Shown: positions 32,960-46,019 of the stretch, one piece after another
Position numbering within the stretch: position 1 is the stretch's first letter
How the letters are laid out: the number at the start of each line of letters is the position of its first letter
DNA from: Amaranthus tricolor
Taxonomy: Eukaryota; Streptophyta; Magnoliopsida; Caryophyllales; Amaranthaceae
Length of the DNA stretch: 64,000 nucleotides
Direction: 5' to 3'
Assembly: GCF_026212465.1 (NCBI RefSeq)
Contig: NC_080060.1
Location: 18,113,789 to 18,177,788 of the forward strand
Made by a program: the position numbers and the translations under genes
Notes under the pieces: model-generated
Told to the model about the DNA's origin: nothing
Databases searched by the model: none
Seen by the model: the letters and a program-made list of their open reading frames with translations, nothing else

Positions 32960-35591
32960 ACACACTCCAACTTTTACACATTCACTTACACACTCTAAAT
33001 CACTTACACATGTTAACCTTCTTCTATACTCCTAATACTCTTTTTCATACAATCTTATGAACTAAAAAGTTGCCCAAAACCCATTATAAATACCCCTCCT
33101 TAGCCATGAGATCACTTGCACCCCATCATCAAATCTTGCTAGCATTATTTCTTATATCTTCACTTCAGTAACATCTTACTAACTTTATACCCTTTTTATT
33201 AGTTGAAGAATGAAGATGGAGCTTGATTTTATCACTTCTTAAGCCAATAATCATCAATTTTTGAAAAGTCAAGTATTAACTTTTGGAGTTTAGATATCAT
33301 TTTCTTTTGGGTAATTGAAGATCTAGTTCTTTGAAGCTTGGAGCCTTGAAGACTCTTTTTTTGGAGCTTATTTCTTTAAGTTCTTATTTTTCCTATTATT
33401 ATTATTATTATTATTCTATTACTTGGTTTAGCACCACTTTTGGAGGAAAATGGTACACATTTTGTTAACTCTCTCGTTATATGATATTTATTTATGGTTA
33501 CTTGATAATATAAGAAGCATGATCACCATGATTTTTATTTTAATCATTTAAACTTTACATGGTTATATTAAAGTCATATCCATTTTAGTGATATTTTCGT
33601 CAAAATAATAATACTTTTGGGACACTCTAAAAAAAAGAGTTATAAATATGGAAATCCTTGATTAATATGATAAAGTAGATATATATGAAAATTTTTTTAT
33701 GTGAAATATTATTTTAAGTTTTATGTATGTTAGCTTTATGAACTTTTGCATTGAGAAAATACTTAAAAATAATATCTAGTCATGTTTTTGTGATGAAATC
33801 TTGGTAGATAAAACTAATGTGAACTAGAAATTTTAAAAACAGTATTTTATAAGTATTTTATAAAAGCTAAAAGTTTGGATATCATTTTAGATATGTTCCT
33901 TGAGTTTTACTTCATTAAAATAACGTTTAATTGAATTTTCGTTTAAAAATATTGTTCTAATAGGAAGAGGTGTTGAATACTTTCTTAATTTTGAAAATAG
34001 CTAAGATAATATATTACTTTAGTTTAAAATAAGTTAAAAGTTTATTAATAAATTTGAGGAAAAAAAAAGTTTAATAAGAAGTAAATATTAAATGGACTCT
34101 TCTTAACTGGTAACTTATTGGCATACTACTAAAACATGTTGAATCTCATGATGACCCTTGGACAAATTGTCGTTGACCCTATGGACTTTAACAATTTTTT
34201 TATATATATCGATTTATGGCTAAAATGATTGTATTGATTATTAAAATAATAATCATGAATTTTATTAGTTAAATAAACTTATCTCATTAAAATGATTCCA
34301 TATTATCTTGGTGTTTTGATAACATTTTTATTTTAGACTCAAGTTATTATAAAGAATTATTAATCGGTTTATTGGTAAAATAGCCAAACTAATTTGTTAA
34401 CGTGCTTAGCGTTGTTTTTCTTGAAAACTCATTTCATTAGATTTTGGACCCTTAATAACTTGTCGGATTATTTTTCATAGTTATGATATAACCGTTTTAC
34501 AATTTTACTAGGTATTTGATAAAATACGTTATTAAGTACTTAGAAATATTACCCTTGACTTTTATGATTATTTATGACATAATAATGACTAAGTCTAGCC
34601 TTAGGAATCTTAGTATAGCTACGAAAATTTATTATTTAATTTATATTAATTTATTAGATACTAGTAATTTGTTTCTAATAAAAGGGTAGAATTGTTAAAA
34701 TTTTGACTAGATGAAGTTTTTCTTATAAGAATGTAAACTATTTCGGCTTAGAGTCTTGTTTGATATTGCATGATATTAGTTGTATGACTCTGATAGTAAG
34801 GTAGCGTCGAACCATGGACCGGCATGTAAAATCACGGCGTTCGTGTTAGCCGGAACGTAAAATGTATTGTCAGACAGGGGGTCTGAGAAAAACCCATCTT
34901 GTGAAGTCTAGAGCATAACAGTATTGAGTGGAGTGACGACTCCCACCACAGCTAGGGTTTAGGACTACGGTCCTCACCTAACCAGACCCTTACATATACC
35001 AGTTGTCATTATTGTCGTGATCTTGTGATGTGCTACGATGGTAAAGTTATGAGGCTTAATTGAACTTGATTAAATAAGCTTTAAGGTTACCAAGTATTTA
35101 GTAGCAGTAATGAACTTCTACAAGTATTGAGAATGTAACTTAATGGCTTAGTAAAGGTCAATAATGAGTAATAACCTTCTATATTGTGCTTGATGATTAT
35201 TTTGTAAGCATGATTTAACTATCACATCATAAGCTTGTTGAGGAAATTGTACTCGGCTTTATCGCTGACCGATTTAATCGGTTGTCATCCGTATTATGGA
35301 CGACAGTATTTTGCAGGAAAATTTAGCTCAGGTTTCGATCCAGGCCGCAACTTTAATTATTCTATCGAGGACTTAGCTGCATTGATTTTACTTGATGACG
35401 TTGATGACTATATTGTACTTATGTTTTTTTATCTTATTTAAGCAAACCTTATGTTATATTTTCTCAGTTGTAAAATTTTTTTTAACTTATGTTTTGAATG
35501 GTTTTAGTTTAAATGGTTTTTAGCAGTTCGGCCTTAAGTATAATTATTAATGTTAATTATGTATCGAGAGTGCTGCTCCTGCTACAAGTGT

Positions 35592-36798
35592 CATAGAAGA
35601 AGACCCTCTTCTTTGGCGCAAACGTCTAGGTCATGTTAGCTTCTCTTTGATTAATAGTTTAAGATCAAAAGACCTAGTAAGGGGATTGCCATTCATTAAA
35701 TTCCTAAAGGATGAGATATGTGATCCCTGTGCCAAAGGAAAACATGTGAGGTCGTCTTTTAAACCAAAGAACGTGGTGACCACCTCAAAACCGCTTATAA
35801 TTAATCCATATGGATCTTTGTGGACCTATGAGAATTCAAAACCGTATTGACAAACGATATGTTTTTGTTATTGTTGATGATTACAGTAGATTTACATGGA
35901 CTTTATTCTTAATAAGTAAAGATGAAACTTTTAATGAGTTCATTTCTTTTCCTAATAAAATACAAAAATCTAGTAATAATTAACTTATTCACATAAGGTC
36001 AGATCATGGTAAAGAATTTGAAAATTCAAGCTTTATGAATTATTGTAATGAGAATGGCATAAGTCATAAATTTTTCGCACCTAGAACACCATAACAAAAT
36101 GGTGTGGTAGAAAGAAAAAATAGAACATTGGAAAAATGGCTAGAACCATGTTAATTACTAGTGGTCTTCCTAGGAATTTTTGGGCCGAGGCTGTCAATAT
36201 TGCATGCTATATTTTAAATCATGTACTAATCAGACCTATCACTTCTAAGACACCTTATGAACTGTTTAAAGGTGTAAAACAAAATATTTTCTATTTTCGT
36301 GTGTTTGGGTATAGATGTTTTGTTCATGTTAATGGAAAAAGAAACTTAGGAAAGTTTGATGAAAGAAGTGATGAAGCAGTATTTCTTGGTTATTCATCTC
36401 ACAGTAAAGCTTATAGAGTTAACAATAAGAGAACTATGTGTGTAGAAGAATCTATTCACATTAATTTTGATGAAACTAACTTAATGGCGAGTGAACAAGA
36501 TACAAATAATTTTAAAATAGGTCTTGCAAATTTGGAAGATGATGAAGATGTAACTAAAGAGCAAGATCAAAGAGCAATAGGAGAACAACAGATTCTAGAA
36601 CAAACCGAAGCACCTGACCAAGCAGAACACACGGTAGATGAGGACCAGCAAGACGTTCCCAATCCAGTTGTTCCCAGAAATGAACAAGAAGATCAGGTTG
36701 AAGCTGAGCAGAATGACAATCAAGTCAATGACCCTGTTTCCACAACTATTCCTACAAGAGAATTTGGAAATATTAAAAGTATCATCCACTTAACTTGA
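35592..36798 (+). pseudogene. SIRE-like integrase, degraded
   Basis: LLWRKRLGHVSFSLINSL and CDPCAKGKH give the HHCC domain. The catalytic part is split by stops and shifts but recognisable: VDDYSRFTW near 35877, IRSDHGKEF near 35996, and NGVVERKNRT near 36100, with a TAA for Gln in the TPQQNG motif at 36092-36094. From 36136 an open frame gives ARTMLITSGLPRNFWAEAV and the acidic linker to 36798. Confidence 0.8.
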
Positions 36799-38340
36799 TC
36801 ATCAGTGATTTAAATAAGGGCACACAAACTAGATCCCAAATGACAAATTTCTGTGCACACTTTGCGTTCCTCTCAACATTGGAACCTAAAAATCACAAAG
36901 AAGCCTCAAAAGATTCCGAATGGGTAGTTGCCATGGAAGATGAATTGAATGAATTTGAAAGAAATAAAGTGTGGCACTTAGAGCCGAAACCAAAACACAA
37001 AAAGGTGATTGGACTAAAATGGGTATTTAGGAATAAATTAGATGAACACAGAATCATAGTAAGAAACAAAGCAAGGCTCGTGGTTAATGGGTAAAATCAA
37101 CAAGAAGGAATTGATTATACAAAGACATTTGCTCCGGTAGCCAGTTTAGAAGCTATCAGAATTCTAATTTCTTTTGTTGCTTTTATGAATTTTAAATTAT
37201 ATCAAATGGATGTGAAATGTGATTTCTTGAATGGTTTTCTTGATGAAGAAGTCTTTGTGGAACAACCCCTGGCTTTGAAAATCCTTCTTTTCTTGATCAC
37301 GTCTATAAGCTTGATACAGCTCTTTACTATGGTATGAAATATTATCAAAGTTTTCGATTGAAAATAATTTTGTTAGAGGTAAAATTGACAAAACCTTATT
37401 CTTCAAGAATAGAGGTTCTGATATTTTAGTTATTCAAATTTATGTTGATGATATTATCTTTGGTGCTACCAATAAATTGCTATGTAAAGAATTTGCTAAC
37501 CTAATGAGTACTGAATTTGAAATGAGTATGATGGGAGAATTAAATTTCTTCCTTGGCTTGCAAATTAAACAAACGGCTAATGGAATTTTATTCATCAACA
37601 AAAATATATAACAGAACTTCTTAAGAAATATGGTTTAAACAATGCTACAACAAACCACACACCTATGGCTACAAACGTTAGATTAGATGAAGATTCGAAT
37701 GGTATTGATGTTGACCAAACTATGTATAGAGGCATGATTGGATCTTTATTATATCTAACCGCTAGTAGACTCGATATTGCTTTTAGTGTTTTGTTAATGT
37801 GCTAGATTTCAATCAAATCCCAAAGAATCACATCATACATCAGTGAAAAGAATTTTAAGATATTTAAAGGGAACAAATGACTTGTCCCTATTTTATCCAA
37901 AAAGTGATGTCTAAGATTTGAAAGTTAATAGTGATGCAGATTATGCAGGAAATCTTGTAAACAGAAAAAGTACTTTAGGTATGGTACAATTCCTTGGCTC
38001 TTGTTTAGTGTCTTGGTGTTCCAAGAAACAAAACACCGTTGCATTATCCATTACTGAAGCAGAATATATGGCAGCAGCAGCTTGCTGTTCCCAAATGCTT
38101 TGGATCAAGCAACAACTAAGAGACTTTGGTATTAAGTTTGAATGTGTTCCTATTTATTGTGCTAATACTAGTGCCATATGCATATCTAAAGATCCCGTGC
38201 TAGAGTTATACATATTCATATAAGACATCATTTTCTCACGGATAATGTGGAAAATAAAAACATAACTGTTAAGCATGTTAATACTAATGAGCAAATAGCA
38301 GACATTATGACTAAACCACTTCCAAGGGAACAACATGAAA
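36799..38340 (+). pseudogene. SIRE-like RT-RNase H, degraded
   Basis: Pieces in order: VIGLKWVFRNKLDEH near 37010, a TAA within the RT palm (37092-37094), [29 protein letters not shown] near 37200, YVDDIIFGATNK near 37441 (the catalytic YxDD is kept), and RNase [18 protein letters not shown] at 37920 and [14 protein letters not shown] near 38050. At the end are multiple shifts, and TKPLPREQ is still visible near 38312. Non-functional. Confidence 0.82.
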
Positions 38341-38936
38341 TATAGGATTAGAACTTGGCATGATCAAGCTCTACTAAAGTTTATGGCAAGCATTCTCCTC
38401 AAAGCAAAATAAAAATTGTAAGGATAATTCATCCACAAAAACCTTGGTTAAGAAGTTAACCATTAAAAGATTAAGGTATGCAGTTAATTAAAGTATGTGC
38501 TGTGATTGCTTTCTTGAATGCATGTTTAAATTAATCAAACCATAGCAGCATTTGTTCTATAAATAATAGTCCTCAAATTACGAGGACGTCATCATATTTT
38601 TTCTCTCAATTTATCAGCATCATTATTTTTTATAGATGGTCAAAGTAAAATAAATTATTAATGAGGGTCGGATCAAAAAACTGTTACTAACAACCAACTC
38701 CATGAATCTATCCACTAACCATTCGTGATCCTCCTTGTTCACACATACAATTAATTAAATTAATTGTAGTACAACCATTCAAGCAACCGTCCTTTCACAA
38801 TCTATAACACTACCCACTTACACCCTCACGTCAAATCACTCCTTCTAAACCCTCACATCACTTTACTCACTTTACTCACTCTCAAACCGTCACTCTTATT
38901 CATCATTCCTCAATCTCATCTTCTTCACTGTCCTTA

Positions 38937-40637
38937 GTGACCATGAAAACACCAAAAGCAACCTCCTCATCCAAGAAGACTAACAAAAAAACACCAAAAG
39001 TAACAACACCTAAGCCATTAAAGGTCGTACAACCATCCCCGATGATTACTGCACCAGTATCCTCCTCAATAGAACCCAAACAATCTGACCCACCAAGCTC
39101 CTCATCCATGCATGGTGGATCAAAACGCCAAAACACTTTTACCAAAAAGGGATCATCATCTAGACCATCAAAGAAAATCAAAAATTTTGATCCAAACAGT
39201 CCAGAAGAAATCGCTAAAGAGATGTCAGTATGATTTGGGCTCGATAAATACTGGTATGACACCACTCCCATTCCTCAATTACACGCCATTATTAAGAATC
39301 AAAATTGGGAAACCCTTATGACCGATTTTTGCTGCAACCCACTTTACCCCAATCTTATGCGTGAATTTATTTCTTTCTTTTCAATTGATAATGGAGTCTG
39401 TTCAAGTGTCGTTAAAGAAACCACAATCAAGTTTAACTATGTGATGCTTGGAGAATGGTTTGAAGTTCCTGCTGTAGGATTTGACACGTATCATGTTGGC
39501 ACAAAGATTGTTTTCTCAGGAATCAATGAGAAAACTGTGCTAAAGTTTTTAGGGATAAATGAAAAGAGAGGAAGAATCAGCCACAACACTCTATCCCCAC
39601 TGCATAAATTACTCTACAACATTGCTCGAAGATTCATTTTGTCACGCAAGTCAAAGCGTAGCGAAGTAAATCTTCGTGATACAACTTTAATCTACTGTTT
39701 AGCCAATCACATTAAAATCAATTTTTCTTCCTTGATGATCTCACGTTTATCTGACTGTATAGAGAAGAAGTTTATGGTAGGATATGGAGGTTTATTAACC
39801 TGAATTTTCAAGAAGTTTGGAGTCCCGTTGGACAGCCTACAGTTCCCTGTGAATGCCAATAATAGAATAGGTGCCACATGCCTCAACAATTTGCACCTAA
39901 GAGTTTCAGAAAAAGGGATTCTGGAGATAATTTCCAACGAGGATGTAGAGAAAGAAAATTCAAACGAAGATAAGGATGAGGGAGAAGAAAAAGAACAAGA
40001 TGAGGGAAAAGGAAAAGAAAAAGAAAAGGAAAAAGAGGATCAGCAACCTGTTCCAACTGCCTCAAATGATGAGGCAGAGGTTGTTTCAAAAGGGGAACAG
40101 GAAGAAGTTGGAAGTAAGGGGGAAACTTCAAAAGAAGAGGAAGGTAAGGACCCTGATGATGATATTTCTAGTGATGAGGAAGTCAGGATGCCAACAAAGA
40201 TGGAGCCCTTAGTAAAATAAAGAAAACGTGTTAGGCTTGCTTCTAAAGGGAAGCGTCATGTACTTAGTTTAGATCATGACTCTTCCACACACGCCTCCTG
40301 TGAGCCTAAACCAAAAACTCCTCCTTCAACAAAACCTGATGTACCACCTTCACCACACATTCCATCACCACCACCTTCACCTATCCCCTGTACACCACCA
40401 CCAACCACCACACCTAATTCACCAGGTCTTGGTTTCACTGATTTTGCTAATCCCTCAGTTTCTAGCGATCCTATCCTTGATAAATTGCAGGTTTTTTAGT
40501 CTCAAGTTCATTCTTTCCAAGATGAAGTGCGTGTCATCTTTACATCACTCTCTGATCAGCTTACACAAATGTAGACTCGTCTTAGTGCGAAGCTTGTCAC
40601 AGTGGAGGTGCAAACTGAGTATGTAGACGAAGATTAA
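38937..40637 (+). pseudogene. Third ORF of the SIRE-like element (post-pol)
   Basis: One frame of 567 codons, interrupted by TGA 39231-39233, TGA 39801-39803, TAA 40218-40220 and TAGs near 40498 and 40572, with no frameshift. The N-terminus is basic and Ser/Pro/Lys-rich (MTMKTPKATSSSKKTNKK). The middle (39318-39803: NPLYPNLMREFISFF, FLGINEKRGRI, TLIYCLANHIKINFSS) resembles the putative plant transposon protein domain found next to SIRE-type pol. Then comes a Glu/Lys-rich highly charged segment, a Pro-rich segment and a short heptad-like end. Called env-like in some SIRE elements, but no signal peptide or membrane segment is visible here. Function unknown. Confidence 0.7.
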
Positions 40638-41642
40638 CCTGCTATTTGATCCATCTCCCTACTGTATTTTCCTCATGATGCTTTTCTTCATAGAACAAAC
40701 AATTTATATTAATATTTTTGTGTGTACCAATATGGGTACACAATGTAAAATGATACAATCTCTTTTTAACTGCTACTACTATGGTATGTGACAATTAAAC
40801 TGTTGCATATTTTGATTGCATCTTTCAGTATTTGCTTTTCATTGCTGCTTCTACTTTCTTACCTTTTTGATTTCTATACTTATATAGTTAGTGTTGTGGT
40901 ATGAAAAGCTCCTCTCCTTTTTGAATGATGTCAAAAGGGGGAATATGCACAAACTTAATACTTAAATGGTATGCTTGATTTATAAATTAGTTTAGAACCA
41001 TCTTATTGTTTTGTCTAAGGAATATGGTAAATGCTCTGATATTATGATTAGCTATGAAACTCTCTGAGCTATGAGCTACATTCTGAAGCTCTAATCAACA
41101 TACTCTGAATGCAATGCTAAAACTTGTTAAAACAATTATAATCCACTGATAAGGAAGTATATATAAGCTCTGATGATTTGATAATATTATGTTCAGGCTT
41201 TGTGATCTGATATATTTACATTTGATTTAGAATATATGCTCTGATAAAAACTCTGAATATATGCTCTGATAAAATAAATTATTGTTTATTATGCTCTAGC
41301 TATGCTTAAGTTTAATTTCAGTTACAATTTTCTCAATTCTAAATTGATAACACTAAGTATCTTAGTAATCTATGGTGTTTAGTTTTAGGATTATTTAAAG
41401 ACATAAGCAATGAACTTCTATAACTTGATTTGAATGCTCTGATTATGCTTATGTTGTTTTTAATAATTCTAAAGATTAGAGTAATTTGTTTTGTTATATA
41501 TGCTTGGTAAATTATATTTTAATGAGTTGATTTGCTAATTTATGTAGAGTAGCTTTAATCTCTAGCATGCTCTATGACTTTGGTTTTACTCTATTTTGTT
41601 TAAGTTTGTTTAAAAGTTTGTCATCATCAAAAAGGGGGAATT
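40638..41642 (+). other. 3' untranslated region of the SIRE-like element
   Basis: Non-coding. Contains an internal polypurine-like AAAAGGGGGAATATG near 40932 besides the terminal AAAAAGGGGGAATT at 41628-41641, and many dispersed GCTCTGAT/CTCTGA words (for example near 41033, 41170, 41233, 41250, 41264 and 41435). Confidence 0.6.
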
Positions 41643-42804
41643 TGTTGGCTCTCATAGGTTTTGATCATGACTAAACTTTATATAAACAAATGTATTTTAG
41701 AGATTGTATTCAGGTCGATATCCAGTTTAGTTAAAGATCATTAATAGTACCTATGACTTAGTCTATGAACGTTGTACCTGTCAAATGTATCCAAGGAAGT
41801 TAGATAAGGTAAATCGCTTAGGATATCAAATGTAGACAGGATGTCTACTGTTCCTAAGTTTGATGATCTGACGTTACTGGAAAAATGGAGACAGTGTTTT
41901 GTTCCCGTACTGGAGTCCGGAGAATTTACATCAGCTTGAATTTCAGTTAATTTTATTTTTCTGATTTTTTAGTTAATGTATTAGTTAAAATTAATTTGTT
42001 GCATTATTTAATAAATAAGTTAATTGGCAAAATATTTTATAACCACCATAAAATAATCGTGTAATTTCAAAGAGTGGAATATTTCTCTCCTTATTTTTCT
42101 CCTTAAAAATAGGCTTGTGTTTAGATCTAATCAAGTAAAAAACTACCTTGCCTATTCTTAGAAAAATAAACAGTGACTTTTTACTTGTAAATCAAACTTC
42201 CATCTATTTATCTTTTATTAAGGAATTAATAATTTGTTTTTTAATCTTTAGATCTAAGATCCACTTAATTCTCCTTAATCTAAGGAATAAGAAAGTAATG
42301 GGTAATTATTCCTTTTTACTAGCTATTTGAGTTCCTATATAAAGGGAACTTGTTTTAACCGAAATTGAGAAAGCCAAAAGAGCCTAAGAGTCCTTACGTG
42401 AGATTGATATTAACAAGAAATATTTTTGTTCCAAAAATTGCCAATTAATTTATAATATTTTTTTGTGCAAATCTTTAATTTAACCTTTAGGAATTTATCC
42501 TGGTAAATGGCTTTTGAGAGAATTGTTGTAACTAGACTTGGGTTGACCTAGTTAGAAAAGCTTCGAGTGAAGCAAGTTGTAATGGGTAATTATTCCTTTT
42601 TACTAGCTATTTGGTTTTTCCTTCTATATAGGCCTAGAAGGTTTCCACGTAAAATTATGTTGTCTCTTTTAATTTTTCGTTTTAAGTTTAAGTTTTAATT
42701 TCGCAATCTAATTCTGCAAAAATATGGCTAAAATACTTAAACTTATTAAAACAACAATTCACCTCCCCTCTTGTTGTCGTTCACCATCTCTATCAGTTTC
42801 TACA
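41643..42804 (+). repeat. Right LTR of the SIRE-like element
   Basis: Matches the left LTR over its length apart from scattered substitutions and the missing GAAGCTTCG-repeat block. The ~60-codon open frame near 42148 is present in both LTRs and is chance. Confidence 0.9.
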
Positions 42805-43620
42805 CTTAAAAAGTTGATGATTTTGGTTTAAGAAATGATAAGATTATTTATGTTCATCTCTAAGTCTAATTATAATTTCCACATTCAACTTAAAGTCCAC
42901 ATCTCTCACCATCGTAAGTACAATTTCGGTATGTCTTACTAAAACGCTCATAACCTCTAAATTCGAACTCTAAATCCAATGATAAAAGTGTCTAATTTCT
43001 CACATACTCCAAGACACATATTTCTTAAGAAAAAAAATGTAGTGTTAAAATGAGTAGAAGATGGTCTAAAATCCACAAAACAGAAGGTGATCAAAATTGG
43101 CTTACTCTTTGTTGTGTGAAAAGGTTGAGGGCAAAACATAATCTTTCATGCCTCAATTAATGCAATTCTTGGGTTTAAAATGTGACGAATTTTGTGTACA
43201 AGATCACCATAAGGTTTATTTATACACGCATGAAGAGAACTATGAGTAACCACTTCAAATTATGTTTATGTTTATAGCTGACCAAAAAAAGAACAAGTTG
43301 TGAACGTTTGCTTAAAGATGAAGGGCTTATATAGTTGTATATGTGCGTGTGAGGTATCAATGGAAAGCTTAGGATTTCTACAATACTATAGTATAAAAAT
43401 ATGAAGCAGACATTGAGAGAATTTGGGAGAAAATGGATGATTTGTTCAACGCATATAAGCTGCCAAAAACTGTTAAGATGACGAGCTAAGAAGATGGGAA
43501 TGAATCTCACATTTTTAGAGGAATACAAGGGCGTGTGAGGTATTCCTAGAAATCTTAGAGTGTTAGAAAAAGTTTCCAAGTGGTATAACTCAATTATATA
43601 GGGTATAGCTTAGGTAAATT
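42805..43620 (-). mobile_element. Old gypsy LTR, minus strand, 5' part
   Basis: Continues the LTR interrupted at 27542. On the minus strand CTTATCATTTCTTAAACC matches TTATCACTTCTTAAGCC (33228) in the plus-strand solo LTR, and TATAAATAAACCTTATGG (near 43215) matches its TATA region at 33083. The outer 5' end could not be placed and is given approximately. Confidence 0.55.
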
Positions 43621-44204
43621 AGGGTATATCTCATGCCATGCAAAACTGTCATTCAGCCTGACCTTTGAATAAATCTACACTCTTATCTTAAGTTATACCA
43701 CCAGCTTTGATATCTTCAATAATGTGCATGTGGATGATATAGAAAAAGATGGGGTCAAAATATGCTCATTTACTATTTTTTAAATAATTTTAAAAGTAAG
43801 ATAATATTTTTGAGAAAAATTCTAAAATACTTAGTATACTTTTGTTGAAAAACAATATAAAACCATAACCAAAACTTATTTTTAAATACCAAATAACTAT
43901 AATATCATTATAATTTTTTTTTTCTAATTAGATAAATATATTTTCTTTATATTCAAATATAACTACTTTTATTAAATCACTTAAAATAAGCTTTATAAGT
44001 TTGTGAAGTCATTTGCAAATAATATAAAGTTTTCTAATAATAAACCAAACTAATATATTTTTCAAATCAACCAAGTTTAGGAGGTAATTTATGTAATTAT
44101 ACTAAATCAAATTAACTTTAATACAACTAAGTATATTGAAATCTTAAGTTTAATTATAATAATAACATTTAACAAAACAAGACACTACAACAAATCGTCA
44201 CTTG

Positions 44205-44605
44205 CGCCACTAATTATGCCACGGAAATTCAACATCTGTGGCATGTTTTGATCTTGCCACGGAAAAAATAGGTTTTAAGACATTATCACAATCATACCCA
44301 AAAATTTTTCTACAGGTAAATATATATCGTGGTAAAGATGCACTTATGCCACAAATTATGCCACGGGTAAATATATATCGTGACAAATAAGCACTTGTGC
44401 CACGGGTAAATTAATATTGTGGCAAACAAGCACTTGCACCACAAATCATGCCACGAAAAATTTTTTTATGGCAAACAAAAAATTGTACCAAAAATTATGT
44501 CACTGGTAAATATTTATCGTGAAAAAAAAAATTTTGCCGCCAATTATGTCACGGGTAAATATTTATCGTGGCAATAAAGACTTATAGGTCACGGGTAAAT
44601 AGCTA
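44205..44605. repeat. CACTA left subterminal repeats
   Basis: Five or more copies of a unit with GCCACGGGTAAATAT and ATCGTGGCAAA, separated by AAGCACTTGTGCC-like words. Many copies form the palindrome GCCACG...CGTGGC. Related CCACGG/CCGTGGC words recur at the right end (57890-58080). Confidence 0.85.
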
Positions 44606-45089
44606 TTATAGGATTGTGTTATAAATTATGACACTTGAATTTGAAACTTATCCCAAGTTTTAATCTTGCCATGGAAATAGTATATTTTTAAGAAAAAATT
44701 TGAAAAATAAAAAAAGTTTATCAATGATTTAAATTCAGAATCTTCATCCAACTTAATTAGTTCTATATTTATTCGAAAATAAGTGATTATTTTCCCTTGT
44801 TTTTAATTTAATATAAGAAAAGATTCTTTAAACAATTATTAAATTCAATATATTTTAAATAAAAACATGTTAAAAAAAATTTTGAGAAGCTTTTTTCACT
44901 TACGAAATAGTCAAACTAGACATTAAACAAAGATTTTAGGTAAGATTAAAGTATTTTCAATAAAAGAGAGTAAGGTTGTTTCTAACCTTTTTCAAGACTT
45001 TTCCAATTTTTAATCATTGGTTCATAACTATAAATTGAGATGTATAATTTCAAAACCAATATGATTAATTATGTACTAATACCACATTA

Positions 45090-45330
45090 ACCAGACTAAT
45101 AATACACTAATACAACTAATATTATACTAACGATACACTAATACGACTAATAATACTTTAATACGAGTAATAATGTATAAATGTAACTAATAATATACTA
45201 ATACGACTAATAATATAGTAATATACGACTAATAATATAGTAATATACTAATAACTAATAAGTGTTAGCTAAGTAATATATATTAATACGAGTAATATCA
45301 TTCTAATATACGATTAATTTTGTTGCGTTT
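45090..45330. repeat. CTAATACGACTAATAATA minisatellite (left block)
   Basis: More than ten degenerate copies of an 18-20-bp AT-rich unit (ACTAATAATACACTAATACG). The same repeat resumes at 57205, after the LINE, showing that the LINE landed in or beside this array. Confidence 0.85.
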
Positions 45331-45736
45331 AGGAATATTAGTTGACCAAATTTATTTTTAGTAATTTTGCAACTAATTTTGTTTAACTTACATTTAATAA
45401 TTTAATAAAACAAACATTTGAGAGCTTCTCTCTCTACGATTAGAGAAACGACTCCTCACAGCCTCGACATCGGGTAGCAGGCTAGTTAAACAGGCAGGTG
45501 CGGCGGTGGTGGTGAAGGTCAGCATCAAGTAGATCAAGTTCCAATCTCTCTGAGTAGGATTCTGCCCTTCCATAGGACAGAGAGGCAGACCAAGGAAGGT
45601 GGTGGTGCAGGAGCCGCTGGCCACCAGTGCTGATCCCGACAACCAAACACCCCCAACAACCCCGCCAACTAGCCCGACAACCCAGTAGCAGGAGGAGATT
45701 GAAACATCCAGATTTTAAACCCTAAACCCGTTTGCT

Positions 45737-45916
45737 ATGATGAGTAAAGATAACGTACCCACACCTCAACGGCCACCGGAGATGAATACGGGCAACCGAA
45801 ATGTGCAGAATATTCAAACGCCTGGTCCAGAATTGATTGTGAATCCATGTAATGAACCACCATCTAGAATTATTGGGAAAATCGCTAAAGATGACATTGT
45901 TAATGAAAAGTATTTT
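45737..45916 (+). pseudogene. LINE ORF1, N-terminal fragment
   Basis: Open from ATG 45737 (MMSKDNVPTPQRPPEMNTGN) through GKIAKDDIVNEKYF and then into the MULE terminus. It is the polar, Pro-rich start of an ORF1 nucleic-acid-binding protein. About 80 codons expected before the next ORF1 piece at 49560 are missing. Confidence 0.6.
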
Positions 45917-46019
45917 GAGAATGTTGTGGTATTTTTGAAAAAAACTACCTTATATAATACATTTCTTTGCAAAACACTACCTTATAACGGTTTTTACGGT
46001 TTGACCGTTTAAGTAAACC

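Larger units (their letters stand above)
30881..35586 (+). mobile_element. Gypsy solo LTR, TSD AGTGT, with nested insertion
   Basis: Begins TGTAACATGC and ends CTGCTACA. AGTGT flanks it at 30876-30880 and 35587-35591, and removing the insert and one copy of AGTGT rejoins the copia frame. There is no internal coding region, no primer-binding site and no polypurine tract, so it is a solo LTR. Without the nested ~1.49-kb insert it is about 3.2 kb, long but within the range for Tekay-like chromoviruses. A TATA box (ATTATAAATACCCC, about 33083) precedes the part shared with the minus-strand LTR. Confidence 0.85.
27543..42804 (+). mobile_element. SIRE/Maximus-like copia element, interrupted
   Basis: LTRs of 1,279 bp (27543-28821) and 1,162 bp (41643-42804) start TGTTGGCTCTC and end GTTTCTACA. 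A primer-binding site (ATTGGTATTAGAGTC) follows the left LTR and AAAAAGGGGGAATT precedes the right. Target duplications are CTTAC/CTTAA, probably one mutated. Gag, protease, integrase, RT and RNase H occur in copia order, followed by a third ORF (38937-40637), a combination seen in the SIRE/Maximus lineage. A 4.7-kb gypsy solo LTR is inserted between protease and integrase. The element lies inside a minus-strand gypsy LTR. All genes are decayed. Confidence 0.88.

Noticed and set aside
39883..40131. Pro/Leu-rich minus-strand ORF and +2-frame Lys-rich ORF
   Set aside because: Shadows of the charged segment of the SIRE-like third ORF.
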